From JBGSYN01 sp041750975 (GTDB taxonomy: Bacteria; Pseudomonadota; Alphaproteobacteria; Geminicoccales; Geminicoccaceae), in contig JBGSYN010000069.1 in assembly GCA_041750975.1 (NCBI GenBank), positions 1 through 40,082 of the forward strand: a stretch of 40,082 bases of DNA, written 5' to 3'. The notes under the pieces are model-generated. The model searched no databases and was not told the DNA's origin. It was given only the letters and a program-made list of their open reading frames with translations. The position numbers and the translations under genes were made by a program. Shown piece by piece: positions 8,055-17,035 of this stretch (positions are counted from its first letter, which is position 1; each line of letters opens with the position of its first letter).

Positions 8055-9208
8055 GGTGTATCCTCGATCCTTTCGATATCGACCCAGCTTCCCGAACTCG
8101 CCGAGCGCAGTACGGCATCTGTCACGAGGCTCACCGCTGCGGCCTCGGTGAAATCCGGCGAGGCCGGGCGATCGTCCAGGATCGCCCGCAGGAACTCATG
8201 GCATTCGATGATTTTTTGATCGTTGAAGCCGATGCCATGACCCGGTCCCATGCCGAAAGCTGCATAATGCGGGTGATGCTCGTTGACGAACAGGGTCTTG
8301 AAGCCGCGACGGCCGGGCGGGCCTTCGGCGCGATAGAGACGCAGTTCCGACATCCGTTCCTGGCTGAAGGCGATGCTGCCCCTGGTTCCCGTGATCTCAT
8401 AGTCGAGTTGCATCTTGCGGCCCGTCGCCGTGCGATTGCACTCGATGACGCCGGTCGCACCGCTGGCGAAGCGGCAGAGCAGGCGGGCGATATCCTCGGT
8501 CTCGACCGCCAGACTTTCCGCACTGTCGGCTGTCCTTGGCCGGGTTGGGATGGTCTGGGCGGTGTGCGCCGTAAGCGCCGCGATTGGCCCCGCGAGATAG
8601 AGGATGATGGCGATAATGTGGGCGCCGATATCGACGCTGGCACCGCCGCCGCTTCGGGCCTTCAGGCATTTCCAATTGAAGGGGCTGTCGGCGTCGGCGA
8701 AATAGTCCTCATTGTGCAGCGCACGAACTGCCGTGATCGCGCCGATTTCGCCATTTTCGATGATCTCACGGGCGAGGCAGGTTGCTGGGTTCTGGCGATA
8801 GTTGAAGCCCACAATGGTTTTGACGCCGGCCTCTAATGCAGCCGAGCGCATTTCGAGTGCGTCACGGCCATCAAGGCCAAGCGGCTTCTCGCAATGCACA
8901 TGCTTGCCGGCGGCGAGGGCGGCCAGTGCCTGGTCCTTGTGCAGCCAATTGGGTGTATTGACGATGACGATATCCACCGCCGGGTCCGCCACAACCTCGC
9001 GCCAATCGGTCGTCGAGCGCGCAAAACCAAGCACGGATTGAGCCTGCGCGGCGGTTTCGGGACGCGACGTGGCTGCAATCTCGAGCCGGATATCGACATC
9101 GAGTGGGCCGAAGACGATCGGAGCCGAGCGATAGCCCAAGGTGTAGGCCTTCCCCAGATAACCGGTGCCGATCAGGCCGATGCCGATGGATCGTTTGCTC
9201 AGTTCCAT
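8051..9208 (-). CDS. Gfo/Idh/MocA-family oxidoreductase
   Basis: A 385-aa NAD(P)-dependent dehydrogenase of the glucose-fructose oxidoreductase/inositol dehydrogenase group. The Rossmann motif GLIGTGYLGKAY is at residues 11-22 and the catalytic-lysine motif CEKPLGLDG near 106-114. GVKTIVGFNYRQNP and SGGGASVDIGAHI mark the C-terminal substrate domain, including the His used in catalysis. Such enzymes usually oxidise or epimerise a hydroxyl of a sugar, inositol or uronate. It is in one transcript with CUT1 sugar permeases and with the dienelactone hydrolase, which fits oxidation of an imported sugar followed by lactone opening. Confidence 0.9.
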   Translation of the reverse strand: MELSKRSIGIGLIGTGYLGKAYTLGYRSAPIVFGPLDVDIRLEIAATSRPETAAQAQSVLGFARSTTDWREVVADPAVDIVIVNTPNWLHKDQALAALAAGKHVHCEKPLGLDGRDALEMRSAALEAGVKTIVGFNYRQNPATCLAREIIENGEIGAITAVRALHNEDYFADADSPFNWKCLKARSGGGASVDIGAHIIAIILYLAGPIAALTAHTAQTIPTRPRTADSAESLAVETEDIARLLCRFASGATGVIECNRTATGRKMQLDYEITGTRGSIAFSQERMSELRLYRAEGPPGRRGFKTLFVNEHHPHYAAFGMGPGHGIGFNDQKIIECHEFLRAILDDRPASPDFTEAAAVSLVTDAVLRSASSGSWVDIERIEDTP

Positions 9209-9226
9209 GGTTCTTCCCCCGCTTTG

Positions 9227-10549
9227 TCATTTGGGGCTACTCGCCAGAGGAATGCTGTCAACCGGCAAACGCTGGGCGCCCAGGACATAGGCATGATAGC
9301 CGTCGCGCTCGACGGGATTGAGAAATTCCCAGACGACATCGCCCGAACGGGTGACCTCGAGGATTCGGCCTCGGAGCGATTCGGTGATCAGCACATTGCC
9401 ATTGGCCAGGGGCTGCTGGCTGCCGAGCGCCTTGGAGTAGAGCGGCTCATCGACGCCTGTCGGGAACCGCCAGACGATCTCGTTGGTCGTCGGGTTGACT
9501 TCGAGAACCTGCGAATGCATGCTGGCCGCGAGATCGCCTTGATTGTCGAAGAGCAGGATATTGCCGTTGGCGAGAAGATCGGGATCGTGCTGTTCGTGCC
9601 AGATGCCGTGGATGAAATCCACCACCTGACGGCGCTCGGGATCGATCACGACAAAGCCGTTCATGCCGAGCAGGGAGATGAGGACCTGCCCTGCTTGCCA
9701 CTTCGGCACCTGAACTGCGATCTCTTCGGTGATCATTTCCACCGCATTGGGGTGGATATAGTCGCCCCTGTCATCGGCGAGATCGACCAATCCAAGCAGG
9801 GCAGCCTTGAAGGGTGAGTTGGCGAAAGCTTCGAAGATCGACAGGCGGTCGACGACATCACCGGCCGGCGAGATGGTCACCAGGAACTCGTCGGCAAACG
9901 GTGGCTCGACGGCCTCCAGGCCCGGCAATATTGCCGTCCGGATCTCTTGCCCCAAGGCGTAGGTCTCGCCTGCCGGACCGAGTGCAAAATCGTGGTGCAG
10001 ATGCTCGATCACGCTCCAGCGCAACGCGCCCTCGGCATCGAAGCGCGCCAGTCCCCAGCCATAGGGTGTGTGGTTGGGCCGCTCATAGACCGCCATGAGA
10101 TCGCCATCGGGGAGCAATCGGGCTTGGCGGACAATAACCTCCGCATCGGGCACGGCAGCTCTTTCGGCGTTCGACTGCGCCAGGATCTCGCTGAAGGGGA
10201 GATCCCAACGACGGACAAGCTCGCCTTCCATGTCGACCACGACGGCAGCCGGGGCGTCCCACGAGGCATAGAGCGTCAGCCCTTGCAGGGCTCGTTCAGG
10301 GTCATGGCGGATGACACCGCTTTGCTCCAACCGGCGCCTGGTCTCATCGCCACTGGCCCAAGCCTCGTCACCTTGCTCGAATATCATGTTCCGCGCCGCT
10401 TGCGCAGCGCTCCAGGCTCTCTGCAACAAGGGGTAGGGAAAGAATTCGAAACGTGCCGAGGCGATGCCGAACATCACGCAGAAGAAACCGAATCCAAGCA
10501 CGAACAGGATGGTCGGGGCGTGGGCCGAGAGGCGCCGCAGCAGGCTCAT
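9227..10549 (-). CDS. Arylsulfotransferase-like (ASST family) membrane-anchored beta-propeller protein, second paralogue
   Basis: A 440-aa protein with one N-terminal membrane helix (residues about 12-32) and a periplasmic propeller of the ASST type. Motifs HLHHDF (His185/186), YIHPNAV (His266) and EQHDPDLLANGNILLFDN (His321) line up with those of the protein at 2212-3561. The C-terminal blade ANGNVLITESLRGRILEV matches EGHILITSTQQGRAFEV there. The two are therefore paralogues with the same anchor-plus-propeller plan, though clearly diverged. It lies 12 bases after the DUF1835 gene and 18 bases before the dehydrogenase gene, inside the sugar operon. True sulfate transfer is not proven by sequence. 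Confidence 0.75.
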   Translation of the reverse strand: MSLLRRLSAHAPTILFVLGFGFFCVMFGIASARFEFFPYPLLQRAWSAAQAARNMIFEQGDEAWASGDETRRRLEQSGVIRHDPERALQGLTLYASWDAPAAVVVDMEGELVRRWDLPFSEILAQSNAERAAVPDAEVIVRQARLLPDGDLMAVYERPNHTPYGWGLARFDAEGALRWSVIEHLHHDFALGPAGETYALGQEIRTAILPGLEAVEPPFADEFLVTISPAGDVVDRLSIFEAFANSPFKAALLGLVDLADDRGDYIHPNAVEMITEEIAVQVPKWQAGQVLISLLGMNGFVVIDPERRQVVDFIHGIWHEQHDPDLLANGNILLFDNQGDLAASMHSQVLEVNPTTNEIVWRFPTGVDEPLYSKALGSQQPLANGNVLITESLRGRILEVTRSGDVVWEFLNPVERDGYHAYVLGAQRLPVDSIPLASSPK

Positions 10550-10561
10550 GCAAGATCTCCG

Positions 10562-11824
10562 TCACACCAAGCTCGGTGTTTGCCGCACGTCGTCCCAGCG
10601 CCAACAGGGTGCGCCGGGCTTGATGCTGATGCCACCGAGCCAGCGCTCCGGCGCACCGCAGGCAAGCCAATCCAGATCGCCTGCGACGACACGGCGCCCG
10701 GTCGGCGTGATCGCGAGGTGGCAGTCGTGCCACGCCGATGATGGCGTTTTCGGTATGATGGTGATGATCGGGTCGGCGGCAGAGGCCATCCGTTGGAGAA
10801 TGTGGCGGTACATGACATCGCCAAGCCAAGGCAGGGGCTCTCGTTCCCGCATCAAGAGGCGAAACGTCTCGCCGAAGCTCCGGTCACCCTCGGTGAGGAT
10901 CTCGAGTGTGAGTTGTTCTGTGAGGCCGAGCCCATTCCGGGTCGATGGCAGCTCTTGGAGATGACGGATCATGGCGGGCGCCAGATCGGGCAGGGCGGGC
11001 GTGCCGTTCAGGGCAATTGCTGCGAGGCCTTGAGGAGCGCCAGCCTTGAGCGCTTGCCATGTCCGATGGCCCAGCGCGAAATGAAATTGCCTCAAGGACT
11101 GGCGCTTCGCCCATAACAGCCGCAACGCTTCCGGTGGTAGTTGGCCGAGACCGATAAAACGCGCGGCACCCGGAAAGCGGTTGGCGATGACCAGTTCGGT
11201 TCGGTTCGGTGCGCCCGTCATGGCGAATTGTGCGAGGCATCGGCACAGAACCAGCTGATCATAGGCATCGTGCTCCATCCAGAGCACGATGCGCGCATAG
11301 TCCCTCGAGGCGTTGGCCAAGCGTTCATCGGCACGGCGCAGCTTTCGCAGCGTGCTTTCGAACGTGACGCCCATGAATGGGCCATAGGCGTCGGTTAGAA
11401 ATTGCGCACGGGTCTCCAGGAAGTCCTGTGTCTCGTCGACGGGACCTTGACCCAAGGCGTCCGAATATTCGAGGAAATCGCCCTTGAAGCCCGCCTCTTT
11501 CAGGGTCGGGCCGATATCGGAGCCGCAGCGAACGTGCAGCGTCGGCATCTCGGCGTCGAGCGGTGTCGCGACCTCGCGCTGATGTTGCATCGCCTCGATA
11601 TGGGCCTTGAGCCGGGGCCAGCTTGGCAGGCCGAGTTCGCGCGCAATGACGAGTTGCGCATCGGCGAGTACGGGGGCGTCGGCATTCGGATGATGCTTTT
11701 GGAAGCGCTCGAGTGCGGCGGCGTCCTGCTGCTTCAGATCCTTGAGCAGCTCCTTGGCACGTTTTTTCTGCTGCTCGAGATTGAGGCGGAACGGTTCGCC
11801 CGCGCGATAGCCGCGATCGGTCAT
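10562..11824 (-). CDS. DUF1835 domain-containing protein
   Basis: A 420-aa cytoplasmic protein. Residues 1-80 form a charged helical segment (LNLEQQKKRAKELLKDLKQQ, then DAQLVIARELGLPSWPRLKA) of the kind found at the N-terminus of many uncharacterised proteins. The DUF1835 domain begins near residue 95 with LHVRCGSDIGPTLKEAG and EYSDALGQGPV. I take the ATG at 11824, preceded by a GAAGGGA site; the open frame extends further upstream but shows no homology there. It is separated from the upstream permease by 176 bases that hold no gene. No biochemical role is established for DUF1835 as far as I know. Confidence 0.8.
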   Translation of the reverse strand: MTDRGYRAGEPFRLNLEQQKKRAKELLKDLKQQDAAALERFQKHHPNADAPVLADAQLVIARELGLPSWPRLKAHIEAMQHQREVATPLDAEMPTLHVRCGSDIGPTLKEAGFKGDFLEYSDALGQGPVDETQDFLETRAQFLTDAYGPFMGVTFESTLRKLRRADERLANASRDYARIVLWMEHDAYDQLVLCRCLAQFAMTGAPNRTELVIANRFPGAARFIGLGQLPPEALRLLWAKRQSLRQFHFALGHRTWQALKAGAPQGLAAIALNGTPALPDLAPAMIRHLQELPSTRNGLGLTEQLTLEILTEGDRSFGETFRLLMREREPLPWLGDVMYRHILQRMASAADPIITIIPKTPSSAWHDCHLAITPTGRRVVAGDLDWLACGAPERWLGGISIKPGAPCWRWDDVRQTPSLV

Positions 11825-12000
11825 GGGACAATCCCTTCTCTCGCGTCTGCGTCCGCCCTTCAGACCGAAAAGGGATGATAGCCGGCAGGTGGAAGTTCCA
11901 GGATCGTGGGCGCTGCCCTTGCCGCGGACGAGGAGGCTCCGATCAAGCCCTGCGGTGACGCTGCCAGTGGCAGGGTCGGCAGTCAAGCCGGAATGGAGGA

Positions 12001-12891
12001 TCAGCTCTTGGTCGCACCCGAAGTCAGGCCGGCGATATAGTAATCCATCAAAAAGGCATAGAGGATGACCGGTGGTGCTGCGGCGAGCAGGGCGCCGGCC
12101 ATCAGGCCGCCCCAGTGATAGACATCGCCACGAATGAGCGTGGTCACCGTGCCGACGGTCAGGACCAGCTGGTCCTCGCTGTAAAGGAACGCCAAGGGAT
12201 AGATGAAATTGGCCCAGCATACGGTGAAGGCGAAGATGGTCGCGGCGATGATGCCGGGCATGGCTACCGGAATGAACACTCTGGTCAACATCTGCAAATG
12301 ATTGCAGCCGTCGATCAAGGCGGCCTCATCGAGCTCGCGTGGGATCGAGGCGAAATAGCCGATCATGATCCAGGTGCAGAACGGCACGGCGATGGTCGGA
12401 TAGACCAGCACCAGCGACCAGTAGGAGTTCAAGAGGCCGAGCCCGCCGACGATCTGAAACATCGGAATAAAGAGCAGTGTTTCGGGCACGAGATAGACCA
12501 GGAAGATACCCATCGCCAGGATCGACGAGCCGATGAACCGCATGCGCGCCAGCGAATAGGCGGCGAAGACGCTGATGACCATGGAAATTGCCACGGAAAA
12601 TATGGTGACGATCGTGGTGTTGATGAAATAGGTGACGAATGACGTGTTGGTCAGAAGATTGTGGTAATGCTCGAGTGTCGGGCTCTCATTGATGATCCAT
12701 GGGTTGCCCTCGAGACTTGCAATCTCGGCATTCGTCTTGAAGCTCGTGATGAGCATGTAATAGGGCGGAAAGAGAAAGAAGATAACGAACAGCACCAGGA
12801 AGAAATAAGAGGCATAGAGCGACCATTTGCGGTCGCCCGTGGATTTGCCCTTGGTGAAGATTGCGGAGAGGTTGGCCGCTTGTGTCGCCAT
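12001..12891 (-). CDS. Sugar ABC transporter permease, MalG type (CUT1)
   Basis: Inner-membrane permease of 296 aa with six predicted transmembrane helices. The EAA loop IPRELDEAALIDGCNHLQML lies in the expected place before the last helices; it docks the ATPase. It starts on the base that ends the partner permease gene, so the pair is translationally coupled. Together with the Tat-exported binding protein upstream it forms a carbohydrate importer. No ATP-binding subunit is encoded in the operon, so a shared MsmX-type ATPase must be supplied from elsewhere. Confidence 0.92.
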   Translation of the reverse strand: MATQAANLSAIFTKGKSTGDRKWSLYASYFFLVLFVIFFLFPPYYMLITSFKTNAEIASLEGNPWIINESPTLEHYHNLLTNTSFVTYFINTTIVTIFSVAISMVISVFAAYSLARMRFIGSSILAMGIFLVYLVPETLLFIPMFQIVGGLGLLNSYWSLVLVYPTIAVPFCTWIMIGYFASIPRELDEAALIDGCNHLQMLTRVFIPVAMPGIIAATIFAFTVCWANFIYPLAFLYSEDQLVLTVGTVTTLIRGDVYHWGGLMAGALLAAAPPVILYAFLMDYYIAGLTSGATKS

Positions 12892-13832
12892 CAGACCCTC
12901 GCCGCTCGCTGGCGCACATCGCGCAGAATGAAGACGGCAAGGACCGCCAGCACCGGGAACATGAAGAGCGAGACCGCCGCCCCCAACGGCACGTCGCCGC
13001 CCTCGATGCCGAGCTTGAAGGCGTAGGTGCCGAACAGATGCGTCGTGTTGCGGGGGCCGCCCTGGGTCAGGATTCGGGCAATATCGAAATTAGCGAGCGT
13101 CACAATCGTCGAAAACAACATCGTGATCGAAATAATATTCCGCATCATCGGGAAAGTAACGAAGCGAAGGCGCTGAAATGACGAGGCCCCATCGACTTTG
13201 GCGGCGTCGTAGAGTTCTTCCGGGATTGATTTCAAAGAGGCCAGATACATGATCAGGAAGAACGGCGCACCATACCAGACATTGACGAGGATGATCGAGA
13301 AGCGCGCCCAGAAGACATCGCTGAGCCACGGGATATGGGGTCCGCCGATCTCGGCGAGGAGCCAGTTGACGGCGCTGTGCGTCGGATCGAACAGCCACCA
13401 CCAGCCGAGTGTGCTCAGCGCCGGCGGTATCACCCAAGGGACGAGCGACAAGCCGCGCCAGACCCGCTGTCCACGTGGCGGCACATTGTGGATCAAATGG
13501 GCCGCAATGAACCCCAAAAGGGCCTTGAAGAAGACTGCCGTGAGCGCAAACAGAAGAGACTGCTTGAACACCATCCAAAAAGTGCTGCGATGGATCAGGA
13601 AAAAGAAATTGTCGAGCCCGACGAATTCAGTCTCTGCTTTGTTCAACATCGACAGATAGACGGCATAGAAGAACGGATAAACGACCAGGCCGATGATGAG
13701 GATCAGCAGTGGCAGGCACATGAAGAAGGCGATCATTGCCTTCGAATTGAGAAACAGAAGCACTTGTCGATAGCCGGAAGGCTTGGCCGCCGAGAGGTAT
13801 TGCTGGGACGAGGCCGTCGTACTGCGCGCCAT
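12891..13832 (-). CDS. Sugar ABC transporter permease, MalF type (CUT1)
   Basis: Partner permease of 313 aa with six transmembrane helices and the EAA loop IPEELYDAAKVDGASSFQRL. The ATG at 13832 is preferred over the adjacent TTG because a GAGGGTGAG ribosome site is well spaced from it. Its stop overlaps the start of the second permease. The binding-protein gene ends 86 bases upstream. This is a standard CUT1 membrane pair for oligosaccharides, polyols or glycerol-3-phosphate; the substrate is not evident. Confidence 0.92.
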   Translation of the reverse strand: MARSTTASSQQYLSAAKPSGYRQVLLFLNSKAMIAFFMCLPLLILIIGLVVYPFFYAVYLSMLNKAETEFVGLDNFFFLIHRSTFWMVFKQSLLFALTAVFFKALLGFIAAHLIHNVPPRGQRVWRGLSLVPWVIPPALSTLGWWWLFDPTHSAVNWLLAEIGGPHIPWLSDVFWARFSIILVNVWYGAPFFLIMYLASLKSIPEELYDAAKVDGASSFQRLRFVTFPMMRNIISITMLFSTIVTLANFDIARILTQGGPRNTTHLFGTYAFKLGIEGGDVPLGAAVSLFMFPVLAVLAVFILRDVRQRAARV

Positions 13833-13918
13833 CAACTCACCCTCGAAATCGTGCCCGCCGACCGCAGCCCTGTCAGCGGCCCCAATTGCGGCCTGAGACG
13901 GACGGCGGGCTCTTCCAC

Positions 13919-15265
13919 CTAGCGGGAATAGCCGGCGAGCTCTTCCTCGGCCCAGAAGATGGCATCATCCAGGGATTCCCCACCCTGGGTAACCCTCGCC
14001 ACCATGGTTGGGATCAGTCCCTGCGTGTAGATATTGGCGGCAATCGGCGGCGGAGCGGGATAGCCGGCGACGATGATCTGCTCGTTGCCACGCCCCGGAT
14101 AATTGTAGATCACACCATCAGGCGGTGCCTCGCTCTCCCAGACCGTATTGTCAAGGAAGCTCGGCCGCAGCGGCAGGTCATAGCCGTTGGAAGCTCTGAT
14201 CAGGGTATCGGTCTGCTCCTTCTGGCTCAGCCACATCAAGAGATCCTTGGCCGCGGTCTGGTTCTCGGAGAAGTCCCAGATCCCCCAAAGATAGGGCAGT
14301 GTCCCACGATAGCGTCCGGCCGGTCCGGATGGCGTATCGTGATGCCAGAGTTGGGCTGCAACCTCGGGTGCGTCGCGCCGCGCCACGGTCCAAGCGCTTG
14401 GCGGGTTCTGGATGCACGAGCCCATGCCCGAAATGATCCAGCGATTATTGCCCGCATCATCCCAGGCATACACATCCGGCGGCATGACCGAGGTCAGCTC
14501 CTTCATGAAGTCGAGCGCCTGGCGCGTGGCATCGCTGTCGACCGTGACGTCGCCGTCGGCATTGACCATTTCAGAGCCGAAGGACTGGAAGAGCGGACCG
14601 ATCCAGTCCTGACTGTCGCTGGTCGGCCCAATAGGATTGCCGAAGGGGTGGCCCGCCGCATTGAGCTTGGTCGCGGCTTCGAGGAAATTCGCATAAGTCC
14701 ATTCGCTGTCGATTTTGGCCTGGTCGCGATGGCCGATCGGGAACAACTCCTGCAGATCGATGCCTGCATGCTCCTTGAAGTAGTCGAGACGCGAGACCAT
14801 CGGATAGGTGTGCGTCCCGGTGGGGGCGACGAGGGCACGCCAGGTGCCGTTATGCTTGGCCAGATAAGCGGCGGTCTCGTCATAGGGTCCGTACTGCTTC
14901 GCCAGCTCCTCGACCATATCGTCGACGGGAACCAGCGATTCCTCATGGATCGTCACCTGCCAGGTCGGCAGAGAAAAGATATCGTGACCGGTCCTGGCCC
15001 GAGCCTCGGCTGCTGCCGTGGTGATGTTCTTGAAGCCGATCGAGGTGATGAAGTCGACCGTGACCTCGACATTGTTGTCCTGGCCCCATGTCTCACAGAG
15101 CTGCGCCATGACGTCATTGGCGCCGGGCACCCAATGGTCCCACAAACCTAGGGCCAGCTTACCTGCGGAATGAGCGCTCTTGACATAGGGCGCTGCAATC
15201 GCGGCAGCACCGAGCGCTGAGGTCGTCCCGATGAATCGACGACGTGAACTTAGCGAATGGGCCAT
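13919..15265 (-). CDS. Extracellular solute-binding protein family 1 with Tat signal
   Basis: A 448-aa type 1 binding protein for a carbohydrate-type ABC importer. The N-terminus carries a twin-arginine motif (SSRRRFIGTTSALGAAAIAA), so it is exported folded by the Tat system; this is seen in some alphaproteobacterial binding proteins. The ATG at 15265 has a very strong AGGGAGG site and is preferred to the TTG one codon upstream. It is the first gene of the operon that continues through two permeases to the dienelactone hydrolase. The 113 bases upstream separate it from the glutamine amidotransferase gene and should contain the operon promoter. Confidence 0.9.
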   Translation of the reverse strand: MAHSLSSRRRFIGTTSALGAAAIAAPYVKSAHSAGKLALGLWDHWVPGANDVMAQLCETWGQDNNVEVTVDFITSIGFKNITTAAAEARARTGHDIFSLPTWQVTIHEESLVPVDDMVEELAKQYGPYDETAAYLAKHNGTWRALVAPTGTHTYPMVSRLDYFKEHAGIDLQELFPIGHRDQAKIDSEWTYANFLEAATKLNAAGHPFGNPIGPTSDSQDWIGPLFQSFGSEMVNADGDVTVDSDATRQALDFMKELTSVMPPDVYAWDDAGNNRWIISGMGSCIQNPPSAWTVARRDAPEVAAQLWHHDTPSGPAGRYRGTLPYLWGIWDFSENQTAAKDLLMWLSQKEQTDTLIRASNGYDLPLRPSFLDNTVWESEAPPDGVIYNYPGRGNEQIIVAGYPAPPPIAANIYTQGLIPTMVARVTQGGESLDDAIFWAEEELAGYSR

Positions 15266-15378
15266 CAAAGCCTCCCTTTTTGCACCTGATCTCTACTCAT
15301 CCGACTGCTACAGCCAAGATGTATTTCTTCATAGCCTTATAACTATGCACGATGCCGCAGTAAGCCGGCTCGCACAAG

Positions 15379-16110
15379 TCAGAATATTTCTGATGGTGTT
15401 TCGCTTGATTGCGGCCGACCATGGGAGTCGAGCCAGGCTTCGAAGAAGCGGGTGCCGGATTTTTCGAGTGCGGGGCCGAAACGGCGGGTGTCGTCACGCA
15501 GCTTCTCGACCGTGACGCCCGGTGTGGTTTCGATCTCGAGCGTGTGGCCGATCAGCCAGGGTTCGATACCTGTCGTTCCGGCCTCGGCGTGGAACTGCAG
15601 GCCGAGGCATGTGGCGCCAACCTGAAAGGCCTGGATCGCACAGGCTTCGGTGCGCGCCAGCGACGGAATATCATTTGGCAGTTCGCAGACTTCGCCATGC
15701 CAATGCAGAACCGGGGCGTCAGCGAGATGGGAGAGGAGAGAGCCCTGACCTTGGGCCGTAAGCTCGAGTGGCCCCCAACCGATTTCCTTTTGGGCAGCTG
15801 GACGAACCTCTCCGCCAATCGCCTTGGCGATGATCTGGGCCCCAAGGCAGAGCCCGAGGATCGGCAGTTTGCGGGCGATCCGATGCGCCGCGAGCGCGAT
15901 CTCGTCCTTCAGGAAAGGATAGGCGCCGGTGTCGTTGACGCTGATCGGGCCGCCAAGAATGATCAGAAGGTCGGCCTCGACGACCCCGCGGAGATCGGCA
16001 TCCCAGGCATTGTGATACCGGATCTCGAAGCCGCGAGCCGAGAATAGCGGTTCGAGCAGCCCCAAATCCTCGAAATGAACGTGGCGTATTGCGGATATGC
16101 GCCTGGTCAT
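15379..16110 (-). CDS. Class I glutamine amidotransferase-like protein
   Basis: A 243-aa stand-alone GATase1-fold protein, similar in type to the amidotransferase half of GMP synthase. The triad is complete: Cys88 in LGLCLGAQ, then His174 and Glu176 in LQFHAEAGT. The oxyanion segment ILGGPISVNDTGAYPFL is also typical. Such orphan GATases hydrolyse gamma-glutamyl amides or act with an unidentified partner; no synthetase partner is adjacent. It lies upstream of, and on the same strand as, the sugar operon, separated by 113 bases, so it may be a separate unit. Confidence 0.88.
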   Translation of the reverse strand: MTRRISAIRHVHFEDLGLLEPLFSARGFEIRYHNAWDADLRGVVEADLLIILGGPISVNDTGAYPFLKDEIALAAHRIARKLPILGLCLGAQIIAKAIGGEVRPAAQKEIGWGPLELTAQGQGSLLSHLADAPVLHWHGEVCELPNDIPSLARTEACAIQAFQVGATCLGLQFHAEAGTTGIEPWLIGHTLEIETTPGVTVEKLRDDTRRFGPALEKSGTRFFEAWLDSHGRPQSSETPSEIF

Positions 16111-16225
16111 GCCGGGACTCCGACGACCGAGGCGATCCGGACCTCGAATGACATTTTGGTTGTGGCGATCCTCTGCATCGTTACACCCCTGAGTGCAGCT
16201 ATTCCCTCAAGAACCTGGGGCATCG

Positions 16226-17017
16226 ATGAACGTCGCCAATATGGCAACCTATCCGGCCCGTCGCGGCTGTCTCCAGCAGGTCATCGAGCGGGTTCATCCG
16301 CAACTCGATCGCCTGAATCTGGTGCTGAACGAATATCGGGAAGTCCCGGCAGAACTCGATCGGTTCGATCGACTTAACCCGATCATTCCCGAGGAAGACA
16401 CCAAGGATGTCGGCAAATTCCTGCCAGTCGTCGACGACGAGGACCATGTCTTTCTACTGGACGACGATCTACTCTACCCGCCCGATTTCGTTGAAACCGC
16501 ACTTAAGAAGTATGCGGGTTTCAATTGCGACAAGGTTCTCGTCGGTTTCCACGGCTCGATCTACTATCGAAAGCCAAAGAGAAAGTTTCACCAGCGTGCG
16601 CGCGTTCAACTAAGACGTATCATGGGCCAACCGACGTTGAAGGCGCATTGGCGCAAGGTTTATTGGTTCAAGAAGGCCCTCGACGAGCCCATCATCGTCG
16701 AGCAAATAGCGACTAATGCGGCGATGTCGCTGGGCAAGAATATTCCTGGTTTCGACTATATGAAAACCTCACAAAAGTTCGTTGATGTGCGGCTCGCGCG
16801 ATGGTGCCATGACCACGGCATAAAACAAATCTGCCTCGACCACGATGCGGATTATCTTGAGGCGGTCGGCTACGAAGAAACTATCTTTCAGAACTTTACC
16901 CGAAAGACGCCCAGGCATGTTTTGCTCGAGATAGAGACATTCGCGACCAAGGTCGCCGGCGCGGGCCGAAACCCATTCGATCACGTGGGCCGCTCGAGCC
17001 TCGACAGCCCCGGTTGA
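16226..17017 (+). CDS. Glycosyltransferase (GT2-like, capsular/LPS type)
   Basis: A 263-aa protein that begins with the GT2-like phrase ANMATYPARRGCLQQVIERV and LNLVLNEY. An acidic DDDLLYPPDF motif follows at about residues 79-88 and fits the metal- and nucleotide-sugar-binding site. DTKDVGKF just before it is also usual in this group. Later segments (GKNIPGFDYMKTSQ, VDVRLARWCHDHGI) are consistent with the acceptor part. No membrane segment is seen. The ATG at 16226 is chosen because homology starts there. A sulfotransferase gene follows after 18 bases, suggesting that the two decorate a surface polysaccharide or glycolipid. The exact sugar is unknown. Confidence 0.72.
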   Translation: MNVANMATYPARRGCLQQVIERVHPQLDRLNLVLNEYREVPAELDRFDRLNPIIPEEDTKDVGKFLPVVDDEDHVFLLDDDLLYPPDFVETALKKYAGFNCDKVLVGFHGSIYYRKPKRKFHQRARVQLRRIMGQPTLKAHWRKVYWFKKALDEPIIVEQIATNAAMSLGKNIPGFDYMKTSQKFVDVRLARWCHDHGIKQICLDHDADYLEAVGYEETIFQNFTRKTPRHVLLEIETFATKVAGAGRNPFDHVGRSSLDSPG

Positions 17018-17035
17018 GCTTTAAGGGCCATAAGA

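Noticed and set aside
11825..12220. Upstream extension of the DUF1835 reading frame
   Set aside because: The extension overlaps the permease gene, lacks homology, and a good ribosome site marks the ATG at 11824.
13886..15151. A 421-codon open frame opposite the Tat-exported binding protein
   Set aside because: The binding protein has a clear signal and operon context; the antisense frame has none and is a codon-bias shadow.
15379..15393. Symmetric TCAGAA-TAT-TTCTGA at the end of the amidotransferase gene
   Set aside because: The arms are only six bases, include the stop codon and have no T-run, so coding sequence explains it.
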